Below are positions 25,931-33,304 of a stretch of 64,000 nt of DNA, piece after piece. A program made the position numbers and the translations under genes. The stretch is taken from contig DASPNR010000031.1 in NCBI GenBank assembly GCA_035626395.1, positions 186,001 to 250,000 on the forward strand. The letters are read 5' to 3'. This DNA comes from Candidatus Limnocylindrales bacterium (GTDB lineage Bacteria; Desulfobacterota; Binatia; UBA1149; CAITLU01). The notes beneath the pieces were generated by a model. The model was not told the origin of the DNA. It saw only the letters and a list, made by a program, of their open reading frames with translations, and made no database searches. Positions within the stretch are counted from its first letter, which is position 1. Each line of letters opens with the position of its first letter.

Positions 25931-26610
25931 TCTTCGTATTCGTCCGAGCCTTGCACCCACAGGAAGGATTGGATGTCGATCATGTCGCGCGGACGCATGT
26001 CGCGAAGGTCGCGGCGCACTTCCTCGGCGAAGGCCAGAACGTTCGAGTAGATCTCCCAGCTCGGGCGCGATCGGTACGAGAGTGGATGGCCGTATTCGAG
26101 CGCCGCCGTCCGCGTGACGTTGGGCTTCAGAAAGAAGTGCTGCTCGGGCTGGGCCAGGAACCCGAAAACCGTCACCAGCGGCCAGGTAAGCACCCGCGTC
26201 TGCTTTCGCGGCAGGCGCTCGACGACCTCGCACCAGCGATCGAACCTCTGCTGCGGGGAGCCTTTGCCGTGAAGGAGCTCGTAGAGACCGGTGGCGAAGG
26301 AGCGCGCACCGGGCGCGGCGCGCACGGCGTCGCGCAGCGCCATCTTCTCGAACGAGAACAGCAGATTGGTGCGCGATTCGATGCGGACGGCCCGTTCGGC
26401 GATCTTCTCGTAGGCGCCGCCCTGCAGCAGCGCGCGCATCTCCCTGCGCGACAGCTGCTCCTCCCAGCGCTCGTGCGCCTGCCATTTGTAGCTGCGCTCG
26501 AGCTCGATGTAGTCCCCGTCTCGAAAGCCGCCCGGATAGAAGCGCAGGAACTTGCGCCGGCACCGGTTGGCACCCGGAGCCGTCTTCAGCGCGGCTCCCG
26601 ACGCTGTCAT
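25927..26610 (-). CDS. conserved protein of unknown function upstream of DUF72 gene
   Basis: 227 residues without a family I can name. It contains a basic start RCRRKFLRFYPGGF and DGDYIELERSYKWQAHERWEEQL, and ends in an acidic DEYEE. The phrases GFLAQPEQHFFLKPNVTR and YGHPLSYRSRPSWEIYSNVLAFAEEVRRDL look like a compact soluble fold. The ATG overlaps the stop of the preceding small gene (ATGA) and its own stop overlaps the DUF72 GTG, so it is translationally linked to both. Confidence 0.7.
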   Translation of the reverse strand: MTASGAALKTAPGANRCRRKFLRFYPGGFRDGDYIELERSYKWQAHERWEEQLSRREMRALLQGGAYEKIAERAVRIESRTNLLFSFEKMALRDAVRAAPGARSFATGLYELLHGKGSPQQRFDRWCEVVERLPRKQTRVLTWPLVTVFGFLAQPEQHFFLKPNVTRTAALEYGHPLSYRSRPSWEIYSNVLAFAEEVRRDLRDMRPRDMIDIQSFLWVQGSDEYEE

Positions 26611-26822
26611 TGCCCGGCCGGCAGCGCCTGTGGCATCGCTGCCTGGGCCTGATGTGCCGTCGCCGTGTCGCACACCGCCACCACGCCGGCAGCCCTGCGG
26701 CTGGCCTCGAAGGCGGCGAGGGCGGCATCGCGACTCTCGGCGTGAAGATTGTCGCAGCGGGCCGCGAATGCGGTCAGAAGACAGGCGATGAGAATCGGCA
26801 GCCTCAGGATGATCGCGAACAT
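26607..26822 (-). CDS. small predicted exported protein, unknown function
   Basis: A 71-residue frame starting MFAIILRLPILIACLLTAFAARC, a good signal peptide or lipobox-like end. AAGGAG lies nine bases before the ATG, and the stop overlaps the next gene in an ATGA junction. The mature part is Ala/Gln-rich with one Cys pair possible. Its reality rests on ribosome-binding site and overlap, not on homology. Confidence 0.5.
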   Translation of the reverse strand: MFAIILRLPILIACLLTAFAARCDNLHAESRDAALAAFEASRRAAGVVAVCDTATAHQAQAAMPQALPAGQ

Positions 26823-27047
26823 GGAACTGTCTCCTTCGAGCTCGTGTCTCCCTGCCAGCTCGGTTGCTTGTCTCCAGGCCGATCCTAGCTCGCGACCGCA
26901 GGTCAGCGAGGAGTCCCTGCCATTTCTCGCACTTCGCGACTCGACGTGGGGATTCTGCAAGGCCAAAGCTTGCAGCTCCGCGCGATAGTCACACCAGTTG
27001 CGACACGCGCAGAAATGCGAGAACGGTGTTCCAGATGCGGGGCTCGG

Positions 27048-27917
27048 CTATTGCGCGAACACCACGTCGAAAACTTTCGGATCCGTTTCGTAAGGCTTGC
27101 CCGGACGTGGCCAGTGCACGACGAAATCGGTCACACCCGCGGCCTCGTACAGCTCCGTCGCTTCCTGAAAGGACTGCCGCGACTGCAGGCCCGGATCGAG
27201 CAGAGGGCCGCTCAGCACCAGGCGGGCAAGCGTGGAGGGATCGCGGCCCACCGCCGCGCAGGCTGCCTCGAGCCGCTCGATCTGCTCGCGCACCACCGAT
27301 GCGCCGCGCGCAGGATCCAGCACTCCTTCGCCACGGCGCTCGCCGGTGGTGACCCAGATGTCGGCGTGCCGTGCCACCAGGCGCATGCCGCGCGGCCCCG
27401 TCGCGGCAAGGGCGAGGGGAGGCCGCGGGAGCTGGAGACAGCCTGGATAGGTACGCGCCTCGCTGGCGCAATAGTAGCGGCCGCGATGGGAGGCGGCGCT
27501 CTGGCGCAACAGCTTGTCGGTGATTTCGACGAACTCGAGGAAGCGGTCGGCACGCTCGCGCGGCGACCACGGCTCCTGTCCGAGCACGGTGGCGTCCCAG
27601 CCGCCGCCGCCGGCACCGATGCCGACGATGAGGCGCCCGCCGCTGATGTCGTCGATGGTCATCATCTCCTTCGCGAACGGAACCGGGTGGCGGAAATTGG
27701 GCGATGCCACCAGCAGGCCGATTCGCGCCCGCGAAGTGACGGCCGCCGCCGCGGTCAATACCGGAACTCCCGCGAACCACGCGCGATCGCGGAAGGATCG
27801 CCACGCGATATGGTCGTAGGTCCAGACGTGCTCGAAGCGCATCGCGTCCGCGCGCTGCCACAGCTCGCGCGCCTGCGGCCAGCGGTGCTCGGGCAGGACG
27901 ACGACGCCGAAGCGCAT
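27048..27917 (-). CDS. LLM-class (luciferase-like) oxidoreductase, possibly F420-dependent
   Basis: 289 residues with the bacterial-luciferase-like TIM barrel: a start RFGVVVLPEH, FEHVWTYDHIAWR, RIGLLVASPNFRHPVPFAKEMMTIDDISGGR and GIGAGGGGWDATVLG. This signature (ISGGRLIVGIGAG) is typical of LLM flavin or F420 enzymes. The ATG lies six bases after the stop of the small membrane-protein gene. It ends the putative detoxification operon. Cofactor type cannot be decided here. Confidence 0.88.
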   Translation of the reverse strand: MRFGVVVLPEHRWPQARELWQRADAMRFEHVWTYDHIAWRSFRDRAWFAGVPVLTAAAAVTSRARIGLLVASPNFRHPVPFAKEMMTIDDISGGRLIVGIGAGGGGWDATVLGQEPWSPRERADRFLEFVEITDKLLRQSAASHRGRYYCASEARTYPGCLQLPRPPLALAATGPRGMRLVARHADIWVTTGERRGEGVLDPARGASVVREQIERLEAACAAVGRDPSTLARLVLSGPLLDPGLQSRQSFQEATELYEAAGVTDFVVHWPRPGKPYETDPKVFDVVFAQ

Positions 27918-27923
27918 GACCGC

Positions 27924-28289
27924 TCAGCTGGAGGCGAGGTGCCTGAGGAAGAGGATACCGAAGAGGAGGTCCCCTCCCGCCGCCAGCGGTGCCTGCACCG
28001 GCAGGTGGCCGGCCAGCCACAGCGCGACCAGGATCGCGACGAAGCCGAGCTTGCCCGCCGCCGACAGGCCGATGAACATGCGCTCATCGTTGCCGGTCAT
28101 CGCGGTGCGCAGGTAGCCGGCGCCGAACAGCGTGACGAACAGGCATACCGTCAGCACGAACACCGGCGGCGCTTCGGGAAGTCCTGCCAGGGAACGGCCC
28201 TGCGGCGTCAGCAGGGCCGCGCCGGCGACGATGTTCATCACGGCGGTGGCGTAGAGAGCGGTTCGCATCCAGGAGGGGAGCTGTTGCAT
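27924..28289 (-). CDS. four-helix integral membrane protein, unknown function
   Basis: 121 residues with four hydrophobic segments (for example LYATAVMNIVAGAALLTP, VFVLTVCLFVTLFGAGYL, LGFVAILVALWLAGHLPV). A GAGG lies about seven bases before the ATG at 28289. An in-frame ATG at 28301 overlaps the upstream stop (ATGA) and would add four residues. It is wedged between GFA and LLM genes in one operon. Confidence 0.7.
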   Translation of the reverse strand: MQQLPSWMRTALYATAVMNIVAGAALLTPQGRSLAGLPEAPPVFVLTVCLFVTLFGAGYLRTAMTGNDERMFIGLSAAGKLGFVAILVALWLAGHLPVQAPLAAGGDLLFGILFLRHLASS

Positions 28290-28297
28290 GGCGGTCC

Positions 28298-28702
28298 TCA
28301 TTCGAACGGCGGGTACTCTTCGTAGCGTGCAAGATCGTCGGCGATCCGGTCCCACTCGGCCTTCGACCCGACGAAGATGTGGGCGTCCGGCCGCACGCCG
28401 GGATCGCCGTCGACGGTGCCGAGCGTCACCCAGATCGCGTCGGCGAGCGGCGCGAACGTGAAGAAGAGGCTGGAGCCGCACTCGCCGCAGAAGCCGCGCG
28501 CGATGTGCTCGGACGATCGGTACCACTTCAGGTGCAGGTGCGGATCGTCCACGTGCAGGCTGTCCTTCGCGCTCCGTGCGAACGTGGAGAAGGCGGCTCC
28601 ATGGGCCTTGCGGCACATGCCGCAGTGGCAGTGGTGGGCTTCGCCGAGCGGCGACTCGATTCGATAGCGGACCGACCCGCAAAGACAGCTTCCTTCGATC
28701 AT
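28298..28702 (-). CDS. GFA family (glutathione-dependent formaldehyde-activating-like) protein
   Basis: 134 residues. The zinc-binding set is complete: C-L-C-G (GSCLCGSVRY), C-H-C-x2-C (HHCHCGMCRKAHG) and C-x2-C-G (RGFCGECGSSLFF). Members of this family bind zinc and were proposed to promote S-hydroxymethylglutathione formation, though the role is disputed. GAGGAGG lies before the ATG. Neighbours are a MAPEG protein and an aldehyde dehydrogenase upstream. Confidence 0.92.
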   Translation of the reverse strand: MIEGSCLCGSVRYRIESPLGEAHHCHCGMCRKAHGAAFSTFARSAKDSLHVDDPHLHLKWYRSSEHIARGFCGECGSSLFFTFAPLADAIWVTLGTVDGDPGVRPDAHIFVGSKAEWDRIADDLARYEEYPPFE

Positions 28703-28715
28703 CGTTCCTCCTCGG

Positions 28716-29165
28716 TCAGGCCACGACGCCGAGCGGCGGCGGGTCGGAAGACATCAGCAGCTGCACGAGCAGCGTCGCCCACATCAGCGCCAGCACCATG
28801 CTGCTGGTGAAGTAGACGCCGAAGCGCGCCAGGATGTTGTTGGTCGTCAAGTGGATGTAGGAGTGGATGCAGCGCAGCACCACGTACGTCCACGCCCAGA
28901 ACACCAGCCAGACATTGGCCTGCGCCGTCACGTAGATCAGGAGGCACACCACGTAGAACAGCGTCGGCATCTCGAAGAGGTTGACGAAGTGGCGGGCCAG
29001 CACGCGAAGCTCTTCGGGCTCTTCGCCCACGTACGCCTTGTAGTAGGCGCCTTCGACCTGGCCGCTGCGCACCGCCGCGAAGCGGCGGGCGCGCATGCGC
29101 ATCAACACGTAGAACGTCAGCGCGAACATGGCGAAGGTCGGATACAGGATCAGGTGCTGCGACAT
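28716..29165 (-). CDS. MAPEG family membrane protein
   Basis: 149 residues with four hydrophobic helices. The segment ARHFVNLFEMPTLFYVVCLLIYV is the MAPEG signature (membrane-associated proteins in eicosanoid and glutathione metabolism), followed by WAWTYVVLRCIHSYIHLTTN. Members conjugate glutathione to lipophilic electrophiles in membranes. GAGGAG lies six bases before the ATG. GFA gene starts 13 bp downstream. Confidence 0.9.
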   Translation of the reverse strand: MSQHLILYPTFAMFALTFYVLMRMRARRFAAVRSGQVEGAYYKAYVGEEPEELRVLARHFVNLFEMPTLFYVVCLLIYVTAQANVWLVFWAWTYVVLRCIHSYIHLTTNNILARFGVYFTSSMVLALMWATLLVQLLMSSDPPPLGVVA

Positions 29166-29255
29166 GTCGGCTCCTCGCAAACGAGCTGCGCGACGGCTGA
29201 GGTGACGGCGCCAGGCGCTCGCGCGGTGGTGGCGGCATGGGCGTGGCGGGCATTG

Positions 29256-30689
29256 CTACGCCTCGCGCACCACCATCAGTCGTATCTCGGTCATGTCTTC
29301 CATCGCATGGCGAACGCCCTCGCGCCCGAGCCCGCTGTCCTTGACGCCGCCGTACGGCATGTTGTCGACGCGCCACGACGGAGCGTCGCCGATGATGACC
29401 CCTCCCACGTCCAGTACGTCCCATGCACGCTGGGCCCGGTACAGGTCGCGCGTGAAGATTCCTGCCTGCAGGCCGTAGCGCGACCGGTTCACCTCGCGCA
29501 GGACCTCTTCGAAGTCCCAGTACGGCTCCAGCACGGCCACCGGACCGAATGCCTCCTGCGCGTAGAGATCGGAGTCGTGCGGAACCTTCTCGAGCAGCGC
29601 GGGCGACAGCATGACGCCGTCGCGCTCGCCGCCGCACAGCAGCGTCGCGCCCCGGCGCACGGCCTCCGCGATCCAGCTCTCGACGCGCATCGCCTCGCGC
29701 TCGCTGATCATGGGGCCGATGAACGTCGCCTCCTCGCGCGGGTTGCCCATGACGAGCTGCGAAGTCCTCTCGACCAGCCGCGCCCGAAGATCGGCGTAGA
29801 TCTCCTCGTGCGCGAAGATGCGCTGCACGCTGATGCAGCTCTGGCCGGACTGATAGAACGCCCCGAAGAGGAGGCGTTCGACGGCGTCCTCGAGGTTCCA
29901 GTCGCGATCGACCACGGCGGCGGCGTTGCCTCCGAGCTCGAGCACGACCTTCTTCTTTCCCGCGCGTCGTTTGAGTTCCCATCCCACGTCGGGCGACCCG
30001 GTGAAGCTCAGAAGCCGCAGCCGCTCATCCTCGCTGAAAAGCTCCGCGCCGTCGCGAGGGCACGGCAGGATCGAGAACGCGCCGGCAGGCAGCGACGTCT
30101 CGGCCAGCACCTCGCCGATGATCAGCGCGCCGACCGGCGTCAGGCTGGCCGGCTTGAGCACGAACGGACATCCGACGGCGATGGCGGGCGCGACCTTGTG
30201 GGCGACCAGGTTGAGCGGAAAGTTGAACGGCGAGATGAACGAGCACGGCCCGGCGGGCACGCGCCTCCACATGCCGCGGTAGCCGCGCGCCCTGGAGCTG
30301 ATGTCCAGCGTAAGGACTTCGCCGGTCATCCGTACCGATTCCTCGGCCGCCACGCGAAACGTGTCGATCAGGCGCGTGACCTCGCCGCGCGAGTCGCGGA
30401 TGGGCTTGCCGGCCTCGATGCACAGCGCAACGGCAAGCTCCTCGGCCCGCTGGCGGAAGCGGTCGACGCAGTGCTGCAGGATCGCCTGCCGCTCGTACGC
30501 CGCCAGAGCACGCATGGGCGCGGCCGCTTCCACGGCAGCGGCGATGCCGCGCTCGATGGCGCCGCGATCGGCGAGCGCGACGCGCGTGGCAACCTGGCCG
30601 GTGTACTTGTCGCGGACCTCGAGGTCCGTGTTGGCCGCGACGGCCTGGCCTGCAAGGTAGTACGGGTACGACGTGTTCAGCTCGCCCAT
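29256..30689 (-). CDS. NAD(P)+-dependent aldehyde dehydrogenase
   Basis: 477 residues. The catalytic Cys is in YQSGQSCISVQRIF; the general-base Glu is in VVLELGGNAA; the cofactor-binding lysine is in PFVLKPASLTP, and FTGSPDVGWEL is the Rossmann G-x-x-x-x-G region. It oxidises aldehydes to acids; sequence style is near lactaldehyde/glyceraldehyde-3-phosphate (non-phosphorylating) dehydrogenases. GGAGCGCGATC precedes the ATG. The upstream flavoprotein stops 59 bp before it. Confidence 0.93.
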   Translation of the reverse strand: MGELNTSYPYYLAGQAVAANTDLEVRDKYTGQVATRVALADRGAIERGIAAAVEAAAPMRALAAYERQAILQHCVDRFRQRAEELAVALCIEAGKPIRDSRGEVTRLIDTFRVAAEESVRMTGEVLTLDISSRARGYRGMWRRVPAGPCSFISPFNFPLNLVAHKVAPAIAVGCPFVLKPASLTPVGALIIGEVLAETSLPAGAFSILPCPRDGAELFSEDERLRLLSFTGSPDVGWELKRRAGKKKVVLELGGNAAAVVDRDWNLEDAVERLLFGAFYQSGQSCISVQRIFAHEEIYADLRARLVERTSQLVMGNPREEATFIGPMISEREAMRVESWIAEAVRRGATLLCGGERDGVMLSPALLEKVPHDSDLYAQEAFGPVAVLEPYWDFEEVLREVNRSRYGLQAGIFTRDLYRAQRAWDVLDVGGVIIGDAPSWRVDNMPYGGVKDSGLGREGVRHAMEDMTEIRLMVVREA

Positions 30690-30748
30690 GATCGCGCTCC
30701 TGCCACTAGTGTAGGAGCAACGGCAGGCCGGCGCAGCCGCCGCCGGGC

Positions 30749-32344
30749 TCAGCGCGTCAGCCGCAGGATGCCCCCGAGCACCGCCTTGGCCAGCGGAGTC
30801 AGCCGCGTGCGCATGTAGGAGTTGGCCGCCGCCTTGATGCCTTCGGCCTGGGTCGGATAGGGATGGATGACGCCGGCGATGGTGGCGAGCGACAGCTTGC
30901 CTGCCATCGCCAACGTGACCTGGCTGATCATTTCGCCGGCATGCGAGGCAACGATGGTGGCGCCGAGGATGTCGGGCGTTCCCTTCTTCGTATGGATTCG
31001 GACGAATCCATCGGTCTCGCCGTCGCAGACGGCGCGATTCACCTTGGAGAGCGGTATTGTGAACGTGTCGAGGGCGATTCCGCGCTCGCGGGCCTCGTCT
31101 TCGTAGAGTCCGACGTGCGCGACTTCGGGGTCGGTGAAGGTGCACCACGGCATCGCCAGGCCGCTCATCTTCTTGCGTCCGAAGAACAGCGCATTCTGCA
31201 CCGCGATCTTGGCGGCGGCGTCGGCCGCGTGCGTGAACTGCCATTGCAGGCAGCAGTCGCCGACGGCGAAGACGGCGGCGTTGGTGGTGCGCAGGTTGTC
31301 GTCGACTTCGATCCCGCGCTTGCCGAAGCGCACGCCCGCCGCCTCCAGGCCGAGACCCTCGACGTTGGGTGCGCGGCCGGTGGCGACGAGGATCTCGTCC
31401 ACGACGACCTCGCCGGCGCCGCGCGCCGAGGTGTAGCGGACGGTTCTGCCGCCGGCGCTGCGAGTGACGCCGGAGATCTCGACACCGAGTGCGAGCGATA
31501 CGCCGTCGCGGACGAGACGCCGCGCGACGATGTCGGCGGCGTCGGCGTCCTCGCGCGGCAGGAGTCGCGCCGCCACGTCGAGCACCGTCACCTGGCAGCC
31601 GAGCCGCGCCATCGCCTGCGCCAGCTCGCAACCGATGGGGCCGCCGCCGATGACGGCGAGGCGGCGAGGCCGCTGCGTCAGGTTGAAGATCGTTTCGTTG
31701 GTGAGGAAGCCGGCCTCGGCCAGGCCGGGAACCGGAGGCACGGCCGCGCGTGCGCCGCTGGCGACGATCGCCTTGCGAAAGCGCAGCGTGGCGCCGCCGA
31801 CGTCGATGGCGTCGGCGGAGGTGAACCGGGCGCTGCCGATGAACACGTCGATGCCCATTTCGTCGCGGTAGCGGTGCGCGGAGTCGTCGGCGCTGATCTC
31901 GGCGCGTGCCGCGCGCACTCGTGCCATGGCGCGTGCGAACTCTTCGTCGAGGCGCTCGTGGTCCAGGGGCTGGCTGCCCAGCAGCGCTTGCGCCTCGGCC
32001 ACTCGGCGAGCGCAGCGGATCAGCGTCTTGGAAGGAACGCAGCCGAAGTTCAGGCAGTCGCCGCCCATGAGGTTGCGCTCGACCAGAGCCACCCTGGCCC
32101 CAAGCCCGGCCGCCACGGCCGCGCTGATCAGCCCGCCGCTGCCGGCGCCGAGGACGACGAGGTTGTAGCGTCTGGCCGGAGCGGGATTGCGCCACGTGGC
32201 CGGTGCGACGTTGGCGAGCAGCGTCCGGTTGTGCTCGTCGAGCGGCTCGACGGCGCTGCGCTCGAAGCCGGCGGCACTGCCGTGCTGCATCGGCTCGGCG
32301 CGCAGGCCGTCCCCCGCCGTACGCCCTGCTCCCGGTGTGCTCAT
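30749..32344 (-). CDS. FAD/NAD(P)-dependent disulfide oxidoreductase, mercuric-reductase-like
   Basis: 531 residues. FAD-binding NLVVLGAGSGGLISAAVAA, redox disulfide CLNFGCVPSK, NAD(P) motif AVIGGGPIGCELAQAMARLG, FAD contact VFAVGDC, and dimerisation-domain HPYPTQAEGIKAAANSY with the conserved His acting as catalytic base. The C-terminal Cys pair and N-terminal metal domain of true mercuric reductase are absent, so this is a dihydrolipoyl-dehydrogenase-like protein of unknown substrate. About 55 non-conserved residues precede the FAD domain. The ATG overlaps the TVP38 stop (ATGA). Confidence 0.9.
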   Translation of the reverse strand: MSTPGAGRTAGDGLRAEPMQHGSAAGFERSAVEPLDEHNRTLLANVAPATWRNPAPARRYNLVVLGAGSGGLISAAVAAGLGARVALVERNLMGGDCLNFGCVPSKTLIRCARRVAEAQALLGSQPLDHERLDEEFARAMARVRAARAEISADDSAHRYRDEMGIDVFIGSARFTSADAIDVGGATLRFRKAIVASGARAAVPPVPGLAEAGFLTNETIFNLTQRPRRLAVIGGGPIGCELAQAMARLGCQVTVLDVAARLLPREDADAADIVARRLVRDGVSLALGVEISGVTRSAGGRTVRYTSARGAGEVVVDEILVATGRAPNVEGLGLEAAGVRFGKRGIEVDDNLRTTNAAVFAVGDCCLQWQFTHAADAAAKIAVQNALFFGRKKMSGLAMPWCTFTDPEVAHVGLYEDEARERGIALDTFTIPLSKVNRAVCDGETDGFVRIHTKKGTPDILGATIVASHAGEMISQVTLAMAGKLSLATIAGVIHPYPTQAEGIKAAANSYMRTRLTPLAKAVLGGILRLTR

Positions 32345-33165
32345 TCGACCGCGTGGCCGGCCGCTTCGCGAAGGGATCGGCGGGCGATGCGCGTCACGAC
32401 GGTCGTGACGGCGATGGTGGCGACCAACCCGAGGACGAGCACGCCGTAGTAGGCCGGGCCCTTCTCCACGGGCGCCCCTCCGGCCAGCGCAGCGACGTCA
32501 CCGGCCAGCTTGCCGTAGTACACGAACAGGAACGTTCCCGGGAGCATTCCCGCGCCCGCAACGGCATAGTCGGAGAACTTCACGCGGGTCAGCCCGAGCG
32601 CATAGTTGAGCAGCGTGAACGGGAACGCCGGCGACAGGCGCAGCAGGAAGACGATCTTGCGCCCCTGCTCGGCAACCGCCCTATCGATGGCGGCAAAGGC
32701 GGCATGGCCGCGTATGCGTTGCTCGACGGCAGAGCGCGCGACGTAGCGAGAGACGAGGAACGCCAGGCAGGAGCCGGCAAATGCAGCGGTGAAGACGTAG
32801 ACGACGCCGGCGCCGAGGCCGAAGATCGCGCCCGCGGCCAGAGTCAGAAGGGACGCGGGAACGAAGGCCACCACGGCGAGCGCGTAGCCGGCGATGAAGA
32901 CGACCGGGCCGGCCGCGCCCAGGCCCTCCACCCACTGCGCGAAACGCGGGATGGCGGCGCCGGCCTGCCGGCCGAGCAGCAGAAGGACCACGAGAGCCGC
33001 CGCCAGGACGGCCCATCGAAGCCCTACGGCTCGTCGGCTGGCCGTACTGGCCTGCTCTGCAGTCACGGCACGCACCTGTATCCGGTGCGGCTCGCCGATG
33101 CTCGCGGCTGCGGCATCCGGCCCGATGCCGCGTGGCGAGGAACCCTTCTCCGACCTCGTCTCCAT
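32341..33165 (-). CDS. TVP38/TMEM64 (SNARE-associated/DedA-like) membrane protein
   Basis: 274 residues, about five hydrophobic segments. The family core reads AGYALAVVAFVPASLLTLAAGAIFG and LSPAFPFTLLNYALGLTRVKFSDYAVAGAGMLPGTFLFVYYG-type residues. The pairing TVP38 + mercuric-reductase-like flavoprotein is common in many genomes, sometimes as a fusion. N-terminal 45 residues are hydrophilic and poorly conserved; a later start is possible. Family members are proposed lipid scramblases. Confidence 0.88.
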   Translation of the reverse strand: METRSEKGSSPRGIGPDAAAASIGEPHRIQVRAVTAEQASTASRRAVGLRWAVLAAALVVLLLLGRQAGAAIPRFAQWVEGLGAAGPVVFIAGYALAVVAFVPASLLTLAAGAIFGLGAGVVYVFTAAFAGSCLAFLVSRYVARSAVEQRIRGHAAFAAIDRAVAEQGRKIVFLLRLSPAFPFTLLNYALGLTRVKFSDYAVAGAGMLPGTFLFVYYGKLAGDVAALAGGAPVEKGPAYYGVLVLGLVATIAVTTVVTRIARRSLREAAGHAVE

Positions 33166-33304
33166 CGAACTTGGATGCCGCCGCCGTTCCGGCGTGACGC
33201 CCTTGGCTCGGGTGCGGTTTGCCTGTAGGTGTCCGCGGCCGCCTCGAGCGGCGGGATATTTCCGGAGGCCGGATCAACCGGACCTGCGGTCGGGAGGGGG
33301 AACG

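Noticed and set aside
23723..26050. A 775-residue plus-strand frame opposite isochorismatase, GST and DUF72 genes
   Set aside because: Shadow frame without domain content.
29256..32195. A 979-residue reading of the aldehyde dehydrogenase extended upstream
   Set aside because: The upstream half is another frame of the flavoprotein gene; the ATG at 30689 has a ribosome-binding site and matches the family start.
30749..32344. Mercuric reductase (merA)
   Set aside because: The C-terminal Cys pair and N-terminal mercury-binding domain are absent, and there are no other mer genes.
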